64,000 nt of DNA from Jannaschia seosinensis (lineage in GTDB: Bacteria > Pseudomonadota > Alphaproteobacteria > Rhodobacterales > Rhodobacteraceae). The notes below the pieces were generated by a model. That model ran no database searches. It was given only the letters and a program-made list of their open reading frames with translations, and was not told the DNA's origin. A program made the translations under genes and the position numbers. Shown piece after piece: positions 27,912 through 35,831 of the stretch (positions are counted from its first letter, which is position 1; the number at the start of each line of letters is the position of its first letter). The DNA lies in assembly GCF_001408515.1 (NCBI RefSeq), contig NZ_CYPR01000055.1, forward strand, positions 1 to 64,000. Direction: 5' to 3'.

Positions 27912-29843
27912 TCAAACGTCCAGCCGGATCAGCGCGGCGCCCGCCTCGACCTGCGCGCCCGCCTCGGTGAGAACCTCCGCCACAACCCCGTCATGCGGCG
28001 CACGCAGCGTGTGCTCCATCTTCATCGCCTCCAGCACGGCCAGCCGGTCGCCCGTGGCGACCTCGGCTCCGGCTTCGACGAAGACCGCCTTCACCAGGCC
28101 CGGCATCGGCGCCACGACCACGCCGTCCGACGCCCCGGCCGCAGAGGCCACCGAGAGCGGGTCCGGCACCTCGAACGTATGCGCATCGCCCCAGAACACG
28201 GTGACAGAGCCCTCGCCCGCCGCGACCTCGGCCGCGACGCGCGCGCCGTCCACGCGCCAGCCATCGGCCGCCCGCGCAATCTCGTGGCGGGCCTCATCGA
28301 CTTCCACCGCATAGCACCCGCCGCCCAATCCGGTGACCCGCGCCGAAACATCCTCGCCGCGCCAGGACAGCCGCGCCGTCCAGACGAGCGGCGCCCAGAG
28401 GTGGAACCCCTCGGCCGCGACGTTGCCCGTCAGGCCCAGCGCTCCGACCGCGGCCAGCGCCCTTACCGAGGTGGGCGGGTCCATCCGCGCGGTCAGCGCC
28501 GCGACATCGCGATCGATCAGCCCGGTATCCACCTCGCCCGCCGCAAAGCCCTCATGCCCGGCCAGCGCGCGCAGGAAGGCGAGGTTCGTCACCGTCCCCG
28601 CAACCTGCGTCTGCGACAGCGCCCGATCCAGCGCCCGCAGGGCCGCACGTCGCGTTGGCCCATGCACGATCAGCTTGGCGATCATTGGGTCGTACCAAGG
28701 CGAGATCACATCCCCCGCGCGCACGCCGGTTTCGGCACGCGCGCCTTCGGGAAACCGCAAGTGGGTCAGCGTTCCGGTCTGCGGCAGGAACCCATTCGCC
28801 GCATCCTCGGCATAGAGGCGGGCCTCGAAAGAATGTCCGGTGATCGACAGATCCTCCTGCCGCGCAGGGAGGTCCTCACCGGCGGCCACGCGAAGCTGCC
28901 ACTCCACCAGATCGATCCCGGTGATCGCTTCGGTCACCGGATGCTCAACCTGAAGCCTCGTGTTCATTTCCATGAAGAAGAACCGGTCGGGGCGGAGCCC
29001 GTCGGTCGCGTCCACGATGAACTCGACCGTTCCGGCGCCGGAATAGCCGATCGCCTCGGCGGCGCGCACGGCGGCCTGCCCCATCGCGTCGCGCATCTCG
29101 GGTGTCATGCCCGGGGCGGGCGCCTCCTCGATCACCTTCTGGTGGCGACGCTGGAGCGAGCAATCCCGCTCGAAGAGATGGACGGCGCGCGTTCCGTCGC
29201 CGAAAACCTGCACCTCGATATGGCGGGGCGTGGCGACGAATTTCTCGATGAGGACGGCCTCGTTGCCGAAGGCCTTGGCCGCCTCCGAACGCGCCGCGTT
29301 CAGCGCATCGGCGAAATCGGCTTCGGCATCGACGCGCCGCATGCCCTTGCCGCCGCCGCCGGCGACGGCCTTGATGAGAACCGGCCACCCGATCTTCGCG
29401 GCCTCCTGCGCCAGGCGGACATCGGCCTGATCGACGCCGTGGTACCCCGGCACGACGGGCACCCCGGCCTCTTCCATCGCCTTCTTGGCCGCATCCTTGA
29501 GGCCCATGGCCCGGATCGCGTCGGCCGAGGGGCCGATAAAGGTCAGCCCGGCCGCCGTGACCGCCTCGACGAAGTCGGGATTCTCGCTGAGGAACCCGTA
29601 GCCCGGGTGGATCGCCTGCGCCCCGGTGGCGTGCGCGGCCGCGATGATGGCGTCGCCGCGCAGGTAGCTTTCGGCGGGCGCGGCGCCGCCCAGCGACACC
29701 GCCTCGTCGGCCATCGCCACGTGCCGCGCATCGCGGTCCACGTCGGAATGCACCGCCACGGTCGACACGCCGAGCCGCCGGCACGTATCGATCACGCGGC
29801 AGGCGATCTCGCCCCTGTTGGCGATAAGGATCTTGGCGAACAT
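27912..29843 (-). CDS. mccA: Methylcrotonyl-CoA carboxylase, biotin-containing alpha subunit
   Basis: The 643-residue protein combines a biotin carboxylase and a biotinyl carrier domain. The first has an ATP-grasp fold; the glycine-rich loop VAGGGGKGMRRVDAEADF and FMEMNTRLQVEHPVTEAITG are visible. The biotinyl lysine is in VLEAMKMEHTLRAP near the C-terminus. It carboxylates biotin for transfer to 3-methylcrotonyl-CoA by MccB in leucine degradation. Acyl-CoA carboxylase alpha subunits are similar to one another; the MCC assignment rests on the paired mccB, ivd and HMG-CoA lyase genes. The start overlaps the stop of the upstream unknown gene (TGATG). Confidence 0.92.
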   Translation of the reverse strand: MFAKILIANRGEIACRVIDTCRRLGVSTVAVHSDVDRDARHVAMADEAVSLGGAAPAESYLRGDAIIAAAHATGAQAIHPGYGFLSENPDFVEAVTAAGLTFIGPSADAIRAMGLKDAAKKAMEEAGVPVVPGYHGVDQADVRLAQEAAKIGWPVLIKAVAGGGGKGMRRVDAEADFADALNAARSEAAKAFGNEAVLIEKFVATPRHIEVQVFGDGTRAVHLFERDCSLQRRHQKVIEEAPAPGMTPEMRDAMGQAAVRAAEAIGYSGAGTVEFIVDATDGLRPDRFFFMEMNTRLQVEHPVTEAITGIDLVEWQLRVAAGEDLPARQEDLSITGHSFEARLYAEDAANGFLPQTGTLTHLRFPEGARAETGVRAGDVISPWYDPMIAKLIVHGPTRRAALRALDRALSQTQVAGTVTNLAFLRALAGHEGFAAGEVDTGLIDRDVAALTARMDPPTSVRALAAVGALGLTGNVAAEGFHLWAPLVWTARLSWRGEDVSARVTGLGGGCYAVEVDEARHEIARAADGWRVDGARVAAEVAAGEGSVTVFWGDAHTFEVPDPLSVASAAGASDGVVVAPMPGLVKAVFVEAGAEVATGDRLAVLEAMKMEHTLRAPHDGVVAEVLTEAGAQVEAGAALIRLDV

Positions 29844-30481
29844 CAGGAAATCTCCATCACGTCTTTAACGGCCTGCGGCAGGGGCCATGCCTCCGGGTCG
29901 CCGCCCTCGGCGGCAAGTTCGGGATGCAGGCGCAGATCCAGCGACGCGAGCGCCGCATCGGTCGCCTTCTGCACGCGCGCGATCTGCGTCTCCAGAATCG
30001 CGGGGCCGTCCGGATCTGGCGCATCGCGCCCGCGCCCCGCCGCCAGACCCGCGGCCCCGATCAGCACGCTGACCGCGAGGCCCGCAGGCGTGGCGCGCAT
30101 CGCCAGAAGCGTCCCCTGCGCCGCGAGCGTCAGGACCAGGCCCATCCCCTGTCGCGCCTCGCGGTCGGACGGGACCTCACCGTCGGCGTCGAACTGGGCG
30201 CGCGCCGCGTCGATCTCGGCCGTCACGATCCGGCGCAGCGTCTGGCGCAGACCCGTCCGATCCACGTCGGCACGCCCGGACCAGACGACCAGACGCGGCA
30301 CGCCCTCGTGCGCCGCGGCCACGAAAGCGGCGAAGTCGAAAATCGTCTCGTAATAATCCGGTCGGTCGTCGGGATGGATCAGCCAGACCGACACCTCGGA
30401 TCCCGTCAATCCGCCCGACGCGACCCGCGGAACGCGCGTCGGGCCGGGGCGCGGCCCCCAAGGCGGAACGGCGGCGTTCAC
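29843..30481 (-). CDS. Unassigned protein between mccB and mccA
   Basis: The protein is 212 residues if translation starts at GTG 30481, which overlaps the stop of a short upstream frame (GTGA). An in-frame ATG at 30562 would add 27 arginine-rich residues with weaker codon bias. The middle has a small hydrophobic stretch (TPAGLAVSVLIGAAGLAAG) that could be a membrane helix. Otherwise the protein is soluble-looking (SVWLIHPDDRPDYYETIFDF at the start). I recognise no family. The one-base overlap with the mccA start shows tight coupling, so it probably serves the carboxylase or its pathway. Confidence 0.65.
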   Translation of the reverse strand: MNAAVPPWGPRPGPTRVPRVASGGLTGSEVSVWLIHPDDRPDYYETIFDFAAFVAAAHEGVPRLVVWSGRADVDRTGLRQTLRRIVTAEIDAARAQFDADGEVPSDREARQGMGLVLTLAAQGTLLAMRATPAGLAVSVLIGAAGLAAGRGRDAPDPDGPAILETQIARVQKATDAALASLDLRLHPELAAEGGDPEAWPLPQAVKDVMEIS

Positions 30482-30573
30482 GGCTTGGTCCCGCCGGATG
30501 CAGCCCCGCCGCGCAGGGTCAGGCCGACCGCGCGCACCTGGCTCCGGGCGATATGCGGGCAAAGCCGTCGCAT
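30478..30573 (-). CDS. Candidate 31-residue small protein downstream of mccB
   Basis: ATG at 30573 lies two bases after the mccB stop (TGACGATG). It opens a frame that ends in TGA overlapping the GTG start of the next gene. The peptide begins MRRLCPHIARSQVRAVG and ends GGAASGGTKP. Most of its codons have G or C in the third position, like the flanking genes, and more consistently than the competing frame in the same interval. It has no recognised motif. It could be a genuine small protein or simply a coupling leader. Confidence 0.35.
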   Translation of the reverse strand: MRRLCPHIARSQVRAVGLTLRGGAASGGTKP

Positions 30574-30575
30574 CG

Positions 30576-32189
30576 TCACATCCGGAACACGCCGAAGCGC
30601 GTCTCCTCCACGGGCGCGTTCAACGCCGCCCGCAGCGACAGCGCCAGCACGTCGCGGCTCTTGCGCGGATCGACGACTCCGTCATCCCAAAGCCGGGCGG
30701 AGGCATAGAGCGGATGCGATTGCCGGGCGAACATCTCCTCGGTGGGACGCTTGAAGGCGGCCTCCTCCTCGGGCGACCATTCCTGGCCCGCCCGCTCCAT
30801 CGCGTCGCGCTTGACGGTGGCCAGAACGCCGGCCGCCTGCGCGCCGCCCATGACCGAGATGCGCGAATTGGGCCACGTCCACAGGAAACGCGGCTGATAG
30901 GCGCGCCCGGACATGCCGTAATTGCCCGCCCCGAAACTGCCGCCCACCAGCATCGTCACCTTGGGTACGGAGGTCGTGGCCACCGCCGTCACCATCTTGG
31001 CGCCGTGTCGGGCGATGCCCTCGTTCTCGTATTTGCGACCGACCATAAAGCCCGTGATGTTCTGCAGGAACACCAGCGGGATCGCGCGCTGCGAACACAG
31101 CTCGACGAAATGCGCGCCCTTCTGCGCGGCCTCGGAAAACAGGACTCCGTTGTTGGCGACGATCCCGACCGGCATCCCCCGCACATGCGCGAACCCGGTC
31201 ACCAGCGTCTCGCCGAACCGCGCCTTGAACTCGTCGAAGCGCGATCCGTCGACCAGCCGGGCGATCACCTCCCGGATGTCATAGGGCGTCGAAAGGCTCG
31301 CCGGAACGACGTCCAGAATCTCCTCGGGATCGTAAAGGGGCGGATCGGAATCATCCGATTCCAGTATGTTACGAGAATTACCCATGGGTAATCCGAGGCT
31401 GCGCACCGCGTCGCGGGCAAGGGCCAATGCATGCGCATCGTCCTCCGCCAGATAATCCGCCACCCCCGACAGACGCGTATGCACGTCGCCGCCACCCAGA
31501 TCCTCGGCCGTCACGACCTCGCCCGTCGCAGCCTTCACCAAAGGCGGCCCGGCAAGGAAGATCGTCCCCTGCTCGCGCACGATGATCGACACGTCCGACA
31601 TGGCGGGCACATAGGCGCCGCCCGCCGTGCACGACCCCATGACCACGGCGATCTGCGCGATGCCCTTGGCCGACATCCGGGCCTGGTTGTAAAAGATGCG
31701 CCCGAAATGGTCGCGGTCCGGAAACACCTCGTCCTGATTGGGCAGGTTCGCCCCGCCGCTATCGACGAGGTAGATGCAGGGCAGTCGGCACTCCTCGGCG
31801 ATCTCCTGGGCGCGCAGGTGCTTCTTGACGGTGACGGGATAGTAGGTGCCGCCCTTTACCGTCGCGTCGTTGCACACGACCATGACCTGCCGCCCGTGGA
31901 CGACGCCGATCCCCGCGATCGCACCGCCGCCGGGCGCCGCACCGTCATACATGCCGTGGCCCGCGAAGGCGCCGACCTCCAGAAAGGGCGAGCCGGGATC
32001 GAGCAGGTTCGCCACCCGTTCGCGCGGCAGCATCTTGCCGCGGGAGAGGTGACGGGCGCGTGCCTTCTCGCCACCGCCCGCCGCCGCGGCCTCGGCCGCC
32101 TCACGGATATCTGCCAACGCGCCGAGATGCGCCTCGCGGTTGGCGCGCGCCTCCTCGGAATTGGGGATGAGGGCGGACGTGAGCTTCAT
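30576..32189 (-). CDS. mccB: Methylcrotonyl-CoA carboxylase, carboxyltransferase beta subunit
   Basis: The 537-residue protein has two crotonase-fold carboxyltransferase halves. Typical segments are [20 protein letters not shown] near the N-terminus, [20 protein letters not shown], and the oxyanion-type [15 protein letters not shown]. The C-terminal half has [20 protein letters not shown] and [20 protein letters not shown]. It transfers carboxyl from biotin of MccA to 3-methylcrotonyl-CoA to give 3-methylglutaconyl-CoA. The start overlaps the upstream gene (ATGA). High identity to known MCC beta features makes this assignment firm among acyl-CoA carboxylases. Confidence 0.94.
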   Translation of the reverse strand: MKLTSALIPNSEEARANREAHLGALADIREAAEAAAAGGGEKARARHLSRGKMLPRERVANLLDPGSPFLEVGAFAGHGMYDGAAPGGGAIAGIGVVHGRQVMVVCNDATVKGGTYYPVTVKKHLRAQEIAEECRLPCIYLVDSGGANLPNQDEVFPDRDHFGRIFYNQARMSAKGIAQIAVVMGSCTAGGAYVPAMSDVSIIVREQGTIFLAGPPLVKAATGEVVTAEDLGGGDVHTRLSGVADYLAEDDAHALALARDAVRSLGLPMGNSRNILESDDSDPPLYDPEEILDVVPASLSTPYDIREVIARLVDGSRFDEFKARFGETLVTGFAHVRGMPVGIVANNGVLFSEAAQKGAHFVELCSQRAIPLVFLQNITGFMVGRKYENEGIARHGAKMVTAVATTSVPKVTMLVGGSFGAGNYGMSGRAYQPRFLWTWPNSRISVMGGAQAAGVLATVKRDAMERAGQEWSPEEEAAFKRPTEEMFARQSHPLYASARLWDDGVVDPRKSRDVLALSLRAALNAPVEETRFGVFRM

Positions 32190-32620
32190 GGAGCCCCCCT
32201 TGATGTGTTGCGCTGTGTCATCGGTTCATCCCCTCGGGTGTGGTCATCGACGAGGGCACGATACGGCGTGACGCCATGTTGCGCGTCAGACCCGATCCGG
32301 CAAAAGGTCGGGGCATGAGGCCGTCGGGACGGGTCCGGAAGACCGATATGCAACGGATCGTCGTATTCTTCGACAAGCCGGTGAGGCCCGAAACAGGCAG
32401 TTTGCCCCGGAGAGAGTTCGGCGTAGGGACCCCCATCCGTTTCGCCGCGCCCTGTCGAAGCCTCGCCGTACAAGGCCGCCACATGCCAGGCCTCAACTTG
32501 ATCCTCAATCGACCTGCGCCGCTCCGCCTGCCGATCGAGGTTCACATAAAAAACCGGTCCCGCATTCCGGACACAAGTCGGCGGAGCTATAAGCCCGATA
32601 TCTGATCCCGTTCGGTTCAT
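32186..32620 (-). CDS. Small ORF resembling the N-terminus of family 25 glycosyltransferases
   Basis: The frame is 144 codons, joined by ATGA overlaps to the DUF1622 gene before it and mccB after it. Residues 26-45 read [20 protein letters not shown], which matches the opening of GT25 (LPS glycosyltransferase) proteins. Residues around 73-85 ([15 protein letters not shown]) recall their next conserved block, usually LTPGE-GC-SH. The downstream Glu-Asp-Asp motif and the rest of the roughly 250-residue domain are missing. This may be a truncated relative, a decayed gene kept in frame, or a new small family. Activity as a transferase is unlikely. Confidence 0.45.
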   Translation of the reverse strand: MNRTGSDIGLIAPPTCVRNAGPVFYVNLDRQAERRRSIEDQVEAWHVAALYGEASTGRGETDGGPYAELSPGQTACFGPHRLVEEYDDPLHIGLPDPSRRPHAPTFCRIGSDAQHGVTPYRALVDDHTRGDEPMTQRNTSRGAP

Positions 32621-33033
32621 TCGCTCAAATCCTTTTTCACCTGTTCCAGTTCCCGGTCGAGGAAAAAGGAGATGAGCGAGCGGATGATGACCAGCAGCCC
32701 GAGGAAGACGAGATCGATCATCGCGAGGCTGAGCGCGGTGTGGATGATGTCGGACACGATCAGCAGCTCGAGCCCGCCCAGAATATAGCGTCCGAGCTCT
32801 ACCCGCTCGCCGTTGACGATGCGCACGCGCTGCATGCTGTCGCGGGTGATCTCGGCGTGCAGGAAGCCTACGATGAAACGGACGGCACCGATCACGAGGA
32901 TCAGACAGGCGAAGACGTCGATTGTGACCACGCCCCATTCGAGCGCGGTCACCAACCAGTCCAGCTGCTCGTGCAGGAAGCTTGCCTCGCGCTCGTAGGC
33001 CAGCCAGCCTTCGAGGGTGTCCCTGTGCTCCAT
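32617..33033 (-). CDS. DUF1622 family membrane protein
   Basis: The 138-residue protein has three hydrophobic helices at about residues 35-57 (VTIDVFACLILVIGAVRFIV), 82-100 (YILGGLELLIVSDIIHTAL) and 103-124 (MIDLVFLGLLVIIRSLISFF). It has a charged C-terminus ([13 protein letters not shown]). This pattern matches DUF1622, a widespread small inner-membrane family of unknown function. It begins directly after the stop of the secreted-protein gene, and its stop overlaps the next start. Membership in the leucine catabolic operon is unexplained. Confidence 0.8.
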   Translation of the reverse strand: MEHRDTLEGWLAYEREASFLHEQLDWLVTALEWGVVTIDVFACLILVIGAVRFIVGFLHAEITRDSMQRVRIVNGERVELGRYILGGLELLIVSDIIHTALSLAMIDLVFLGLLVIIRSLISFFLDRELEQVKKDLSE

Positions 33034-33510
33034 TCAGCGCGGCCCCAGCACGTCGTGAACGACATCGGCAACGGCGGTGATGGCACGCAAGCGCGCCGTC
33101 TCCGCCAGAAGCTCGCAGACCGCACCCGCGCTCACCTCCTCGGAAAGGTGCGTCATCAGATCGCGCTCAAGGTCGCCGTCGGCGCAGGCGCCGGTGCCGT
33201 CTTCCTTGAGATACAGCCTGTAGGCCTCCACGAGGCGATTGCCCTCCGCCTCCGGCAGCCGCGCCGCGGCGGCATCGACCATGTCCGCGGAGAAGGTTCC
33301 CGCGACGGCGGCAGCGCGTTCGCTCAAGGTCTGGCTGGCCTGCACGACGCAGGCGGTTGCGGGGGCCGTGTCGCAACGCGCCAGCGCCTCGCGCAAGCAG
33401 GCCTGCTCCGCGCCGGCGGTGCCGGCCGTTTCGATGACGCAGGCGGCGGGATCGTCCTGCGCGAGCGCGGGCACGGGCAGAAGGAGAGCGAGGAGCGCGA
33501 GCACCCTCAC
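33034..33510 (-). CDS. Secreted cysteine-rich protein of unknown function
   Basis: The 158-residue protein has a signal peptide ([18 protein letters not shown], cleavage likely after ALA). The mature part has six cysteines spaced through a helical, alanine-rich body ([51 protein letters not shown]). This suggests three disulfides in the periplasm. It is not a family I can name. Its ATG overlaps the stop of ivd, and its stop abuts the DUF1622 gene, so it is translated from the ivd operon. Confidence 0.7.
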   Translation of the reverse strand: MRVLALLALLLPVPALAQDDPAACVIETAGTAGAEQACLREALARCDTAPATACVVQASQTLSERAAAVAGTFSADMVDAAAARLPEAEGNRLVEAYRLYLKEDGTGACADGDLERDLMTHLSEEVSAGAVCELLAETARLRAITAVADVVHDVLGPR

Positions 33511-34670
33511 CCCATCGCTCCCATCAATTCCCGACCCACCAACATGCGGCGGATTTCGGATGTGCCCGCCCCGATCTCCATCAGCTTCGCGTCGCGGAAG
33601 ATGCGGCTGACCGGCGTGTCGTTCATGAAGCCCGCGCCGCCCATGGCCTGCACCGCCTGATGGGCCTGCTTCATCGCCTCCTCGGACGCGTAGAGCACAC
33701 AGGCGGCGGCGTCCTGTCGGGTCACCTGTCCGCGGTCACAGGCCTTGGCAACCTCATAGACATAGGCCCGCGCGGAATTCATCGCCGTGTACATGTCGGC
33801 AATCTTGCCCTGCATGAGCTGGAACGAGCCGATGGGCGATCCGAACTGCTTGCGCTCGGCGAGGTAGGGCATCACCTCGTCGAGACAGGCCGCCATGATG
33901 CCGGTGCCGATGCCCGACAGGACCACGCGCTCGTAATCGAGGCCGGACATGAGGACGCGCACGCCGCCGCCTTCCTGCCCCAGCACGTTTTCGAACGGAA
34001 CCTCGACATCCTCGAAAACCAGTTCCGCGGTGTTCGAGCCGCGCATGCCGAGCTTGTCGAAATGCGGCGAGGCGGAGAAGCCCGCCATCGACCGCTCGAT
34101 TAGAAAGGCGGTAATGCCCTTCGAACCGGCATCGGGATCGGTCTTGGCATAGACCACCAACGTCTCTGCGTCGGGTCCGTTGGTAATCCAGTACTTGGTG
34201 CCGTTGAGGATGTAGCGGTCGTTGCGCTTCTCGGCGCGCAGCTTCATCCCGACGACGTCCGACCCCGCCCCCGCCTCGGACATGGCCAGCGCGCCGACAT
34301 GCTCGCCGGAGATCAGGCCTGGCAGATATTTCGCCTTCTGCTCCGCATTGCCGTTCAGCGCGATCTGGTTGACACAGAGATTGCTGTGGGCGCCGTAGCT
34401 CAGCGAGACGGAGGCGGAGGCGCGGGCGATCTCCTCGATGGCGACGGTATGCGCGAGATAGCCCATTCCCGCACCGCCATCGGCCTCGGGCACCGTGATG
34501 CCGAGGAGGCCCAGCTCGCCCATCTCGGTCCACAATTCCCGCGGGAAATCGTTGTCGCGGTCGATCTGCGCGGCCATCGGCTTGACGCGATCCTGCGCCC
34601 AGCGATGGACCATCTCGCGCAGCGCCGCGACGTCCTCGCCCAGATCGAAGTTCATGCTCGCGTTGAACAT
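33507..34670 (-). CDS. ivd: Isovaleryl-CoA dehydrogenase
   Basis: The 387-residue acyl-CoA dehydrogenase starts at ATG 34670 ([17 protein letters not shown]) with a GGGAGGGGAAG ribosome-binding region. The FAD-binding signatures are [18 protein letters not shown] and the C-terminal [20 protein letters not shown]. The isovaleryl-specific catalytic Glu is in the helix [17 protein letters not shown], as in known isovaleryl-CoA dehydrogenases. It oxidises isovaleryl-CoA to 3-methylcrotonyl-CoA, the substrate of MccAB, and passes electrons to ETF. It is the first gene of the catabolic operon and lies just behind a perfect palindrome. Confidence 0.94.
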   Translation of the reverse strand: MFNASMNFDLGEDVAALREMVHRWAQDRVKPMAAQIDRDNDFPRELWTEMGELGLLGITVPEADGGAGMGYLAHTVAIEEIARASASVSLSYGAHSNLCVNQIALNGNAEQKAKYLPGLISGEHVGALAMSEAGAGSDVVGMKLRAEKRNDRYILNGTKYWITNGPDAETLVVYAKTDPDAGSKGITAFLIERSMAGFSASPHFDKLGMRGSNTAELVFEDVEVPFENVLGQEGGGVRVLMSGLDYERVVLSGIGTGIMAACLDEVMPYLAERKQFGSPIGSFQLMQGKIADMYTAMNSARAYVYEVAKACDRGQVTRQDAAACVLYASEEAMKQAHQAVQAMGGAGFMNDTPVSRIFRDAKLMEIGAGTSEIRRMLVGRELMGAMG

Positions 34671-34688
34671 CCGCTTCCCCTCCCAGGA

Positions 34689-34706
34689 ATTGAACAAGCG
34701 TTCAAT
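34689..34706. promoter_or_regulatory. Perfect 18-bp palindromic operator upstream of ivd
   Basis: ATTGAAC and GTTCAAT form a perfect inverted repeat separated by AAGC, 18 bp in all. It ends 18 bases before the ivd ATG. The half-site TGAAC...GTTCA looks like operators of TetR-type regulators of acyl-CoA catabolism. On the ivd strand, TATCTATT directly precedes the palindrome and could be the -10 region, so a bound protein would block transcription. No regulator gene lies next to it in this window. Confidence 0.6.
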
Positions 34707-35078
34707 AGATAGCGTGTGGCCGCGCCGCCGTCCAGCGGGTGCGCGCCTCAATCAGGTTAGGCTCGAAGGTCCGCCGCCAGCAAGGGCGACCTCGTGCGCG
34801 AGATTCCGTCCGGGTCCCGCATGATTTGTCTTGTCGAGGTCAGGGCATGTGCGGGCCGATCGGGCAGCCGCAGCGTCTTGGCCGGCATTGCCTCCGAGCC
34901 GGTCCATGAGAGCCGCGCCGAAGCCGGAGACAGGGGATTACACCGCAAGCAACCGCCGGTGCCCCCAGATGCGGCGGTTTCGCCCGAAACGGCGGGACCA
35001 AAGGCCGCTGCGAGATGGATCCTGCCGGCCGCGGCACGCTTCGAGCGAAGCGGCACGTCCGGCCGAGACCCGTCGGCT
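34707..35078. other. Intergenic region between gph and ivd
   Basis: About 370 bases separate the gph stop from the ivd operator; both genes are on the minus strand. I see no protein or RNA gene here. Short open frames on each strand are arginine- and proline-rich and look like GC-driven chance frames. Upstream promoter elements of ivd are expected near 34707-34750. Confidence 0.4.
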
Positions 35079-35750
35079 TCAGAGCCCGACCACCTGCAGC
35101 GCGGTTTCGAGCTGCGAATAATCCTGCAGCAGCGCATCGGGCCGCAGATCGGCGACATTGCCCGCGCCCGGTCCGAAGGTGACGAGGATGCAGGGCAAGC
35201 CCGCCTCATGCGCCGTTTCCCGATCGGTTTCGGTATCGCCGATCATCGCGGCGCGCGACATGTCGCCGCCCGCCTCGCGCACCGCCTCGATCAGATGGTC
35301 GGGATGCGGCTTGCGCACCTCCAGTCGGTCGGCGCCGACGAGGCTGTCGAACAGGTCGCTTGCATCGAGGGCATCCATCAGCTTCCGCGCCAGCCCCTCG
35401 GGCTTGTTGGTGCAGATGCCAACGGCATCACCCGCCGCGCGCAGGCGGCGCACCGCGTCGAGCGCGCCGGGATAGAAGACCGTGTGCGTGCAAATGTCGC
35501 GCTCATAAGCGTCGAGCAGCGGCTGGTAGCCGGCGTCGACCTGCGCCTCGTCCACCTCGCCCTTGCGCGAGAAACCCAGCCGCAGCATCGCCCGCCCGCC
35601 CCGGAGGGCCGTCGCCCGATCCTCGTCGGCCTGCGGGTCGAGGCGGATATCGTGGCCGAGTTCGGCAAAGGCAGCATTGGCCGCCGCTATGAGATCCTGC
35701 GATGTGTCGCACAGGGTCCCGTCGAGGTCGAAGATCACGCATCGTTTCAT
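35079..35750 (-). CDS. gph: Phosphoglycolate phosphatase-like HAD hydrolase
   Basis: The protein is 223 residues from ATG 35750. HAD motif I is FDLDGTLCDTSQDLI with the nucleophilic Asp. Motif II is the Thr in GICTNKPEGLARKL. Motif III is RKPHPDHLI with the Lys, and motif IV is AAMIGDTETDRETA. The alpha-helical cap between motifs I and II is of the Gph type. It is expected to remove phosphate from 2-phosphoglycolate made during DNA repair or oxygenase side reactions, though HAD specificities vary. It is divergent from glmU, with 81 bases between them. Confidence 0.87.
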   Translation of the reverse strand: MKRCVIFDLDGTLCDTSQDLIAAANAAFAELGHDIRLDPQADEDRATALRGGRAMLRLGFSRKGEVDEAQVDAGYQPLLDAYERDICTHTVFYPGALDAVRRLRAAGDAVGICTNKPEGLARKLMDALDASDLFDSLVGADRLEVRKPHPDHLIEAVREAGGDMSRAAMIGDTETDRETAHEAGLPCILVTFGPGAGNVADLRPDALLQDYSQLETALQVVGL

Positions 35751-35776
35751 CTGGGCATCCTTTTGCGGTAGCCGGG

Positions 35777-35804
35777 TTGCGGCAGGTCCCCGTGCGGGTA
35801 GAAC
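35777..35804 (+). promoter_or_regulatory. Candidate promoter of glmU-glmS
   Basis: TTGCGG (35777-35782), a 16-base spacer and TAGAAC (35799-35804) lie 27 bases before the glmU start. The -10 box is identical to the one proposed for the nuo operon. A GAGGGAAAGGG purine run follows as ribosome-binding site. The pattern is suggestive only. Confidence 0.4.
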
Positions 35805-35831
35805 GGCGGACGACTGAGGGAAAGGGCCACC

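Noticed and set aside
27159-30353. Open frame of 1064 codons on the plus strand
   Set aside because: It lies opposite hmgL, the GST gene, mccA and the next gene. Its product is rich in Arg, His, Gly and Pro with no family features, which is typical of an antisense shadow in GC-rich DNA.
34757-35209. Minus-strand frame of 150 codons upstream of ivd
   Set aside because: It overlaps the real gph C-terminus in another frame and encodes Arg/Pro/Ser-rich sequence without motifs.
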